A stretch of 12,997 nt of DNA from Bacteroidales bacterium (lineage in GTDB: Bacteria > Bacteroidota > Bacteroidia > Bacteroidales > Muribaculaceae), in the NCBI GenBank assembly GCA_900767075.1, contig CAAFXX010000405.1:1-12997 (forward strand). The letters run 5' to 3'. Below the pieces are notes generated by a model. That model was not told where the DNA came from. It saw only the letters and a list, made by a program, of their open reading frames with translations, and ran no database searches. Positions within the stretch are counted from its first letter, which is position 1. Every line of letters starts with the position of its first letter. The position numbers and the translations under genes are program-made. Of this stretch, positions 6,616 through 12,997 are shown piece by piece.

Positions 6616-9360
6616 TTACTTCACGAGGGTCTTCTTGCCGTTGATGATGTAGATGCCGTGAGGCAGGGATTCTACCGGCGCGTTGATGCGGATACCCTGT
6701 AGGTTATAGATCACGGTTTCCGTCGGCACGGGAGTCTCCGTCGGGATTTCCTCAACTCCGTCGGGCTGTCCGGGAGCCACCTTCATCACGTTCGACCAGA
6801 GCGAGTGACGGCTTCCCTTCTCGCCCCTCACGCTGTATGCATACTGCTTCGCCGGGTCAAGACCCTCAACACGGTATGACAGTTCCGAGGTGCCGGCGAA
6901 TTCGTTATGATAAGCCGGTCCCACGCCGATCTCGCTTATTACCGAGAACTGGTCGTGCACGTAATAAAGCGTCACGTCGTCGAGCAGCAGATAACCGCCC
7001 GTCACGCCCTCCTCATGCGAAAGCACGAAGCGCACGCTGTCGGCGCCGCAGACGTCGAGTTTCTGCGTCAGCTCGCGCTTGCGGTCGGTGGAATACTTCC
7101 ATACCTCGCTCCACTTGCCGTCCTCAGCCTTGTCGACGGTCAGCACTATGCCCGCCTTGCTCGGCGAGAACCAGAAGCTAATGCTGTCGAGCTTTTCGCC
7201 CGGTACGGATGCATAAAGTCCGTTGCCGTCCTCGCGGATACGTACCGAAGGTGCCGATGCACCGAAAGTATTCTCATAGCGGCTCGGCTTGCCCTCGAAT
7301 CTCCAGCCCTCGGGAAGACCTGGATTCGATGCCGAATAATTGTCGAAGCCATGCGTCAGCTCGCCGAAAGCGTCGTGGGTCGTGCTGTAAAGACGGATTG
7401 TGTAATCCGTAGCCTCCGGCACCTCGCGCCACTGAGCCACGAAATTGTCGTCGTTGATCTCAAGCGCCGGCATAGCCCATGCAAGGCGTTCCTCAAGCTG
7501 AAGCGGCAGGGTCGTGAAATTGATCTCCACGAGTTCCGATTTCAGCGTGTTGAGGCGCGAAAGTGCCTTAAGGGTATAAACCGTCTCAGGCTCCAAATCC
7601 TCTATGAGCACGCTTCCGGGTTCCTCTGCAGTGTTGATGTACACTGTCTCCTCCCCTTTCTTGATCTCAATCTCGTAGGTGTCAGCCATGTCCGTCGTGC
7701 TCCACGACAGTTTCACGCTCTTCCCCATAAGGTCGGCAAGATCGATTTTCGGTGTCGCAAGCTTATAGTCGGTGTCGCTAAGAAGGAAACTGCACACGCC
7801 GTCGGCGTCCTCGTCAACCCAGTCGAAACCGAAAGCTTTGCCGTTGTTCCAGTTCAGAAAGCTATAGCTGCGCACATCGTGCGATCCGGGGAAGGCGTCG
7901 CTTCCGAGACCCGTCGATGAAAGTATGCCGGAAGCCTCCACGATGTCGACACGCTGATAGTTTTGGTCGGCATTGGGCTTGTTCTGGTCCCAGAGGATCT
8001 GGTCCTCCTCGATATGCCATACGAGGATGCCGTGACCCGGCAGATACTCGTCCCAGCTTACAGGCTGACGGTTCTCGATCAGGAAATATTCCTTGTCCTT
8101 TGCTCTGACATTGATGCGGTAGGTCTTGCCGTCTTCCATATATGAGGGAAGCGTGAACATTTCGGCGGTCTTCGGATTGATCACCTCCGGTTCCGCCCAT
8201 CCGAGCGAATAGCGTTCGAACGACGAGAACGGGGCCGGACAGTTCTGGTCATTGTTATACGAGCCTGCCGACATCACGTCCCACTGTCCTACGTTATTGA
8301 CTGGATTTCCGAATCTCGAAGAGTTGTTGTAATGGTCGGCGAGACCGAGCACGTGTCCGAACTCATGCACGAAAGTACCGATGCCCACAGGCACATGGCT
8401 GATGCCGTTCACCTGCTGCGATACTGTGTAGCGGTCGATAGTGACGCCGTCGACGTCGAAATCATTCTCCGTCGCCTTCAGGTTATAGCTGTGCGGCCAG
8501 ATACTGTCGGAGATTCCGGAATCCGCCTGTCCGTAGCCGGCATAGATACAGTAGACATTGTCGGCAACGCCGTCGCCGTCTGTATCGAAATCAGCCATAT
8601 TCACGTCATACTGTGCGTCGACAAGGGGCACAGCCTCCTGAATCAGCTTGTATGTGTTTGCCGATCCGCCCGAGCCGGCATAGTCGGCATAGCCGCCCTT
8701 GACCTGCACCGGTCCGAAAACCCTGAAATTAGGCTGATAGCGGCCGCAGGAGCCGTCGGTGTAATAATCGAGCACCGAGCCGTGGCAGCCGTAGCCGTCG
8801 AAACCTTTTTCGTGGAAGAAGCGGTCGTAATATGCCGCAGCATCGGTCATGTTCTCGCAGTCCGCGAATTTCTTGTCGGAGAATTCCACGAGAATCACGA
8901 GCACATCGTGCGGGCCTGTGGTCGGAACATCGCTGATTCTCACTATCTTCTGCGGACCTGCAGCCTGCGCTGCCGTAACGACCGGCTTCGGTGCCTTGGC
9001 GGCGCGAGCCGCTTTGTAGTCGGCATCGAAGCGTGTCTCGACTGCCTTCATGTCGACCTTGCTGAGGAATTCCTTCGCCTCCTGAGTGCGGAGCGACGGA
9101 GCCGTCGCCACTATGCCGCCCGACACCATCTTGTCGCCGTCGAGCCTGGCGTACTCGTAGTTATTCGTATTCTTATTGAAGAGAAGGGCATAGCCGTCCT
9201 CCGTCAGAATCATATTGTGATACTCGTCGCCGACACGCTGTATCTGCAGCTCCGTGCCGTCGCTCTGCCGCGTTTTGATCAACCCCGGGTATGCAACGAC
9301 GGCTGATGCCGTAAGGCTCCCCGCGAGGAGCGCCGATGCGCCCAATAATCTTAATTTCAT
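6616..9360 (-). CDS. Secreted M6-family zinc metalloprotease with C-terminal sorting-like tail
   Basis: A 914-residue exported endopeptidase of the immune inhibitor A-like M6 family. A signal peptide covers about residues 1-23 (MKLRLLGASALLAGSLTASA). A propeptide-like region (24-145) includes GDEYHNMILTEDGYALLFN. The catalytic domain spans about 150-530: VLVILVEFSDKKF (153-165), an aspartate-rich DFDTDGDGVADNVYCIYAGYG (257-277), the zinc site HEFGHVLGLADHY (332-344, His332, Glu333, His336) and the Met-turn WDVMSAG (360-366). Two fibronectin III-like segments follow (about 536-618 and 622-660), then a beta-sandwich region (about 670-800) and another fibronectin-like segment (805-863). The tail (884-914) has IYNLQGIRI, GIYIINGKK and final TLVK, like a T9SS type A sorting end. 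The start is 15 bases after the Omp28-like gene, indicating one operon. Substrate unknown; host proteins or mucus are possible. Confidence 0.93.
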   Translation of the reverse strand: MKLRLLGASALLAGSLTASAVVAYPGLIKTRQSDGTELQIQRVGDEYHNMILTEDGYALLFNKNTNNYEYARLDGDKMVSGGIVATAPSLRTQEAKEFLSKVDMKAVETRFDADYKAARAAKAPKPVVTAAQAAGPQKIVRISDVPTTGPHDVLVILVEFSDKKFADCENMTDAAAYYDRFFHEKGFDGYGCHGSVLDYYTDGSCGRYQPNFRVFGPVQVKGGYADYAGSGGSANTYKLIQEAVPLVDAQYDVNMADFDTDGDGVADNVYCIYAGYGQADSGISDSIWPHSYNLKATENDFDVDGVTIDRYTVSQQVNGISHVPVGIGTFVHEFGHVLGLADHYNNSSRFGNPVNNVGQWDVMSAGSYNNDQNCPAPFSSFERYSLGWAEPEVINPKTAEMFTLPSYMEDGKTYRINVRAKDKEYFLIENRQPVSWDEYLPGHGILVWHIEEDQILWDQNKPNADQNYQRVDIVEASGILSSTGLGSDAFPGSHDVRSYSFLNWNNGKAFGFDWVDEDADGVCSFLLSDTDYKLATPKIDLADLMGKSVKLSWSTTDMADTYEIEIKKGEETVYINTAEEPGSVLIEDLEPETVYTLKALSRLNTLKSELVEINFTTLPLQLEERLAWAMPALEINDDNFVAQWREVPEATDYTIRLYSTTHDAFGELTHGFDNYSASNPGLPEGWRFEGKPSRYENTFGASAPSVRIREDGNGLYASVPGEKLDSISFWFSPSKAGIVLTVDKAEDGKWSEVWKYSTDRKRELTQKLDVCGADSVRFVLSHEEGVTGGYLLLDDVTLYYVHDQFSVISEIGVGPAYHNEFAGTSELSYRVEGLDPAKQYAYSVRGEKGSRHSLWSNVMKVAPGQPDGVEEIPTETPVPTETVIYNLQGIRINAPVESLPHGIYIINGKKTLVK

Positions 9361-9375
9361 ATCGGTATCAGTTTT

Positions 9376-11061
9376 TTATTTGACAATCAGTTTTTCTGTC
9401 GTGCCGTCGGAATAGCGCACGATGTTCACGCCGCGCTGCATCCTGTCGAGACGCACGCCGCTGATACTGTATATCTCCGAAATCTCTCGTCCGGAAAGCT
9501 CGACGTTCTCCACGCCCGACATTTCGGGCAGGACCTGCATCTCGGCGTTATAGACCTGGCAGTGGTTCGGGTCCTCGGCATCAAAATTGCTTACGAATGC
9601 CACAAGGCGCATCTTCGTCAAGTCATGTCCCTTCGGGATGTCTATGGTGTAGCTGTAGGTCTCGGGAGCATCGGCTGAAAGTGTAATCCTGTCGCCCAGC
9701 GGAGCCGTGAGGAACAGACGCACTGCCTCGTTATGCTCATAGTCGTTGTAGTTGGGGGCTTGATAGCCTATGATTCCGTCCTCCACGAGCAATGCCGTGA
9801 GCACCGGATTGGAACCGATGCTTGTGCCCTCCACTTTCTGTACCTTGATGTCGGCGCTGAGCTTGCGGTCGCTTTCCAATTTCTGCGAAATCTCTATGAT
9901 AGCTCTCGCCGCCTCGTTTCTGGCGTTCTTAAGTCTATCGCGTACCGTAGGCACATCGCCGATATAGCCTACCGGAGCTGATCCTCCGGGTGTCTGGTAA
10001 CGGTCGAACATTATGCCGGGGGCATAGGTGGAAGGCGCGTTATAGAAGAACGTCAGGGCGTTGCTGCCGGGTGCGGTCAGCTCGTCCTCGCCATATCCGA
10101 TATGATGGCAGATCAATATCACATTCTCCTCCCCTTTCAGGGCTTCCTCGATTATCGACTTACCCCTCGGACAGTTCATGCAGCCCTGACCGGTGAATTC
10201 CTCGATGAGAACCTTACGGTCGACAGCCGTGACCTGAACAGGCATCTCGACGTCGCTGTTGAACGCATAGTCGTCGGCATTGCCCCCGATTGAGACAACG
10301 CTGATCTTGAAGGTCTTGTCACCCGTTGTCGAGATCCCTTCGAGCGGAAGCGAGAATGTGCCGATCTCTCCGGGAAGCGTCTCCGTCACCTCGGCGTCGG
10401 CCTCCACAGGACCCTCTCCCCAGTCGCACGAAAGGCGCACCGAAGTGAGCATCTGCGCGGTATTGTTACGAAGAAGTCCGGTCACGCTTGCCGGCGTGTT
10501 GACCTTTATGAGCTGCTTCGGTGCCGACAGGATCGCCACGTCGTTCTTCGTGTAGCTGTCGCCGTCGACAAGAAGCTGGATGCAGAGCGGCTTCCAGGTA
10601 TTGGAAAGGTCGTTCCATTTGCCGCTGTAGACAAGGCACGATTCTTTCGTCGTGAGTCCCTCGATATGCGACATTCCGGGCTTGACTCCCGTCGGCACTT
10701 CGTAGCCGACATAGAGGTCTCCCTCCGGATAATCGACCGTCCTGTCGAATATGATGTCGCTCCAGCCGCCGTAAAGCGTCTTGGTTCGGAAGGTGTAGAG
10801 GTCAGGACCGTCGGGAGTGGCGCGCAGGAACACCTTGATGCCGTTCAGAGCCTCCGACTGCAGTCCGACCCTCACGCCGGAAATCTTCGCGCCCTGATAC
10901 ATCGGGAACTCCTTTGCGGGAAGCCCTATAGCCACGGCATTCACCGAGGTGATGCCGTCCTCCACGATGGCTCCGTCGCAATATCCCACCGACAGGTCAT
11001 CGGCAGCCGATATGCCCGCATATGCGGCAAGAAGAGCTAATGTGAGTATTGTTTTCTTCAT
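9376..11061 (-). CDS. Omp28-like secreted protein with thioredoxin-like CxxC domain
   Basis: A 561-residue exported protein. A signal peptide covers residues 1-20 (MKKTILTLALLAAYAGISAA). Residues 23-167 form a beta-rich module containing GWSDIIFD and GDLYVGYEV, related to a module in the next gene upstream. Residues 170-280 look like an immunoglobulin-like segment. From 283 the sequence VLIEEFTGQGCMNCPRGK matches the Omp28-related family, a thioredoxin-like fold with Cys294-Met-Asn-Cys297 intact; ICHHIGYGEDELTAPGSNAL follows as expected. The tail (526-561) contains EIYSISGVRL and ends KLIVK, again like a T9SS sorting end. Omp28 itself is a Porphyromonas surface protein of uncertain role; disulfide handling or adhesion is possible, not shown. 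The M6 protease gene follows after 15 bases and may depend on it. No clear Shine-Dalgarno site; the leader is AT-rich. Confidence 0.88.
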   Translation of the reverse strand: MKKTILTLALLAAYAGISAADDLSVGYCDGAIVEDGITSVNAVAIGLPAKEFPMYQGAKISGVRVGLQSEALNGIKVFLRATPDGPDLYTFRTKTLYGGWSDIIFDRTVDYPEGDLYVGYEVPTGVKPGMSHIEGLTTKESCLVYSGKWNDLSNTWKPLCIQLLVDGDSYTKNDVAILSAPKQLIKVNTPASVTGLLRNNTAQMLTSVRLSCDWGEGPVEADAEVTETLPGEIGTFSLPLEGISTTGDKTFKISVVSIGGNADDYAFNSDVEMPVQVTAVDRKVLIEEFTGQGCMNCPRGKSIIEEALKGEENVILICHHIGYGEDELTAPGSNALTFFYNAPSTYAPGIMFDRYQTPGGSAPVGYIGDVPTVRDRLKNARNEAARAIIEISQKLESDRKLSADIKVQKVEGTSIGSNPVLTALLVEDGIIGYQAPNYNDYEHNEAVRLFLTAPLGDRITLSADAPETYSYTIDIPKGHDLTKMRLVAFVSNFDAEDPNHCQVYNAEMQVLPEMSGVENVELSGREISEIYSISGVRLDRMQRGVNIVRYSDGTTEKLIVK

Positions 11062-11096
11062 TGATTGTCAATATTAATTGATTGTAACCATTAATT

Positions 11097-11170
11097 GTAG
11101 GGACATGCCTTTGGCATGTAGCATGATATTTTAATTCCGGCAGGGATACATCGCAAAGCGATGTCCCTAC
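11097..11170. repeat. Second REP-like inverted pair of hairpin units
   Basis: The plus unit (11097-11119) is identical to 6405-6427. The facing minus unit (11148-11170) has the same GTAGGGAC head but a stem of ACATCGC/GCGATGT instead of ACATGCC/GGCATGT. Two stem positions are swapped on both sides, so pairing is kept. Spacing between the units is 28 bases against 72 in the first pair. It lies upstream of the Omp28-like gene. Confidence 0.8.
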
Positions 11171-11190
11171 AGGACGATTATCAATTCTGG

Positions 11191-11207
11191 AGATGCCTTT
11201 GGCATGT
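11191..11207. repeat. Headless partial copy of the hairpin unit
   Basis: AGATGCC-TTT-GGCATGT repeats the hairpin part of the family with one change in the left arm and without the GTAGGG head. It stands about 20 bases beyond the inverted pair and is probably a decayed third unit of the same locus. Confidence 0.65.
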
Positions 11208-11223
11208 AACACGTTAATTAATG

Positions 11224-11257
11224 AGGGGGCGGCGCGATTCATCGCGCGCCGCCCCCT
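11224..11257 (-). terminator. GC-rich hairpin after the partial adhesin-like gene
   Basis: A 13-bp perfect GC-rich stem (11224-11236 with 11245-11257) lies 11 bases after the stop of the minus-strand gene, with an 8-base loop. On that strand it is followed by CATTAATTAA, not a clean U-run, so it is a likely but not textbook terminator. It would separate transcription of this gene from the Omp28-protease pair. Confidence 0.7.
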
Positions 11258-11268
11258 GATTCAAACGA

Positions 11269-12997
11269 TTACTTTACTATCATCTTGTAATTGCGGGTCA
11301 TGCCTGCGGCTTTCACGCTGATGAGGATGACTCCGTTGCCTTCGATGCTTACGTTGTTCTCACCTTCCGCGAGTGAATCCGAAAGGATCACGATGCCGTT
11401 GGCGTCGCTTGCCTCGATCGTGCCCTCGGCAGGAACGGTCACGAGATATTCGTTTTCGGATATTCTCTTGATACCGAATCCGTCTGCCGAGATTCCTTCG
11501 ACTGCGTCGACTGAACCGTTCTCGTTGAGTGCCTCAAGGCTGAACGCAGGTGCCGATTCGCCGGTGACGTAGTTAGCCTTCACTGCCCATACATATGAGC
11601 CCTTGGAAACATTCTTCCAGGTCTTGTCGGCGAACTTGGCGTCGCTTACAGGAGCATCGTTGAGCTTCGTCCATGCTGCCGTGTTTTCCTTCTCGGTCGA
11701 CGGCAGACGGTAGACGTCATAGCCGGTGTGGAAGTACTTCACGGGAGCGAACTTCGGATGCTCTGCCGACTTGGCGGCTGCGCTGCGTACCTTCGAGATC
11801 ATGACCTCTGCCTTGGCGTCCTTCAGGATCGGCTGGGCCTCTCCGATAGCCTCGGCGCGTACGTTCTTCTTGCCCGATGCGTCGGCAGGTTTCTCCACGT
11901 AGGCGTGGATCAGGTTGTTGTAGTTGAAGTTGTTGACTGATGAAGAGAGCGTCATCCAGCCCTGACCGAAGTTTGCCCAGTCGCCGCGTCCCATCGCGCA
12001 GGGACCCTGGTCGATGCCGAGTGCGTTGCCCGAACCGTGGAATTCATAACCGATAAGCAGGTTGTCGTCGTCCTGTACGTGGTACGGAGCGTCGAACACG
12101 ATTTCATTCCACTGGTTGAGCTTGATGTTGACGCCGTCGCCGGTCGCAACCTCTGTCACTTCGCCTGAAGTCATGTCGATTCTCCAGATCTTGGCTGTCC
12201 AGCGCGAGGTCTCCGATACGGGATTGTCCTTGCTCTGTGTCGGGAAAAACGAGATTTTGGTGATGTCGTATTCCTTCATCTGCTTGGTTTCGAGGTCCTC
12301 GGTCGTGAATGCCTGTGCCACGGCGCAGAAACCTGTCGATGTACCGAAGCCGCCGTAAGGCTTGCCGTTGTCCCAGTATGCCCAGCCCTCTGCGGGAGCG
12401 TAGCTGCCCGGCTCGCGCCATGTCAGGTCGACCTGTGAGTTGTCGGCTGATGCAATAGCCTCCAAGTAGACGGGGGCTTCCTTGATTTCGATAAGCTCGC
12501 AGTTCACATCTACCTTGCCGGCTTTGAGAGCCACATTCTGCTTGATATCCTCGTAGCCGGGGAGTGTGATCGACATCTGTCCGTTTGTGCCGCGTACTTC
12601 AGGCATCTGAGCCTTTCCTTGGGCATCGACGGTAGCGTAGTAACTGTTCTTGCCTGCCTTGACCGCAACCTTGGCGTCGGCTGCCGAGCGGTTGTTGTTT
12701 GTCGTAACGTTGACGTTGACGAGGGATACCTTGCCTTTTTCAAGAACCTTCGAAAGAACAGGAGCGGAAGCTGCGTCCTCGCTGTAGCGTGCCTTGACGG
12801 CGTACTGATAGTCGGCGTCGGGCAGTTTCTCCCATGCGGCGTCGTTGTAAAGCTCGCCTTCAACCGGAGCCTCGTTAACCTTGGTCCATTCGCTTTCGTT
12901 CTCAACCTTGGCTGTCTCGAATCGGTAGAGGTCATAGCTTACGGGGAGTGCCTCGACTTCCTGTCCCTTCGGTGTGTCGGTGATATGTGCGCGGAGC
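11269..12997 (-). CDS. C-terminal part of a large secreted modular protein (fibronectin-like and adhesin modules, sorting-like tail)
   Basis: The frame stays open past the Met at 12606 to the right window edge, so that Met is internal and the N-terminus, with any catalytic domain, is missing; 575 residues are visible. Order in visible numbering: fibronectin III-like repeat A (about 18-84, VSYDLYRF to YAVKARY); a carboxypeptidase-regulatory-like beta module (about 90-170, VNVNVTTNNN to LPGYEDIKQNVALKAG); a strand LEAIASADNSQVDLTWREP; a beta-sandwich module with GWAYWDNG, QWNEIVFDAP, NLLIGYEF and GPCAMGRGDW (about 203-370), common in Bacteroidetes surface proteins; a lysine- and alanine-rich linker; fibronectin-like repeat B (about 424-487, TGYDVYRL to WAVKANY); and a C-terminal beta domain ending YKMIVK. 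It is probably surface-exposed or secreted. Family names are from pattern recognition only; whether the missing part is a peptidase or an adhesin cannot be told. Confidence 0.82.
   Translation of the reverse strand, partial: LRAHITDTPKGQEVEALPVSYDLYRFETAKVENESEWTKVNEAPVEGELYNDAAWEKLPDADYQYAVKARYSEDAASAPVLSKVLEKGKVSLVNVNVTTNNNRSAADAKVAVKAGKNSYYATVDAQGKAQMPEVRGTNGQMSITLPGYEDIKQNVALKAGKVDVNCELIEIKEAPVYLEAIASADNSQVDLTWREPGSYAPAEGWAYWDNGKPYGGFGTSTGFCAVAQAFTTEDLETKQMKEYDITKISFFPTQSKDNPVSETSRWTAKIWRIDMTSGEVTEVATGDGVNIKLNQWNEIVFDAPYHVQDDDNLLIGYEFHGSGNALGIDQGPCAMGRGDWANFGQGWMTLSSSVNNFNYNNLIHAYVEKPADASGKKNVRAEAIGEAQPILKDAKAEVMISKVRSAAAKSAEHPKFAPVKYFHTGYDVYRLPSTEKENTAAWTKLNDAPVSDAKFADKTWKNVSKGSYVWAVKANYVTGESAPAFSLEALNENGSVDAVEGISADGFGIKRISENEYLVTVPAEGTIEASDANGIVILSDSLAEGENNVSIEGNGVILISVKAAGMTRNYKMIVK

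Noticed and set aside
6338..6702. Short plus-strand frames running through the repeats
   Set aside because: They translate the 14-bp repeats and hairpins and run into the protease 3' end antisense; no start signal or family.
8332..9306. 324-codon plus-strand open frame opposite the M6 protease (also 6907-7920)
   Set aside because: Antisense shadows of a well-supported protease gene with signal peptide and zinc motif; their compositions are odd (rich in V, H, R and A) and no family is recognised.
12604..12606. Met at 12606 as the start of the right-edge gene
   Set aside because: The same frame continues open for 130 more codons to the window edge with clear fibronectin-like and regulatory-module sequence.

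Overview
The window looks like a chromosomal segment of a gut Bacteroidales bacterium, most likely Muribaculaceae (S24-7) or a close relative. This rests on a Bacteroides-type QueA, the truB-queA pair, mostly weak or absent Shine-Dalgarno sites, and secreted proteins whose carboxyl ends resemble Bacteroidetes type IX secretion (T9SS type A) signals. Family and ortholog comparisons below are from memory of the protein families; no search was run.

Region 1 (1-2030, plus strand): tRNA modification housekeeping genes. truB (pseudouridine-55 synthase) is cut by the left window edge. It is followed by queA (queuosine biosynthesis), which ends at a strong two-way intrinsic terminator.

Region 2 (2030-6262, minus strand): a three-gene oxalate catabolism operon read frc, then oxc, then an AEC-family transporter. 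Formyl-CoA:oxalate CoA-transferase makes oxalyl-CoA, oxalyl-CoA decarboxylase turns it into formyl-CoA plus CO2, and the transporter (YfdV-like) may move oxalate or formate. Gene order and sequence resemble the E. coli yfdW-yfdU-yfdV cluster. The transferase has an altered glycine loop at the place that covers the active site in characterised enzymes. A 15-bp hairpin lies between oxc and the transporter.

Region 3 (6263-12997, minus strand): secreted proteins. From upstream to downstream these are the C-terminal part of a large modular adhesin- or protease-like protein (cut by the right edge), an Omp28-like protein with a thioredoxin-like CxxC motif, and an M6-family (immune inhibitor A-like) zinc metalloprotease. 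Omp28 and the protease are 15 bases apart and probably co-transcribed. All three proteins end in a K-x-hydrophobic-V-K tail.

The two larger gaps (6263-6615 and 11062-11268) carry a small family of REP-like hairpin units. Each unit has a GTAGGG head and a 7-bp stem with a 3-base loop. They occur in inverted pairs, one pair on each side of the Omp28-protease unit. One unit has a compensated stem change, which argues that the folded shape is kept. One pair encloses a 14-bp tandem repeat. No tRNA, rRNA, CRISPR array or complete insertion sequence was seen.
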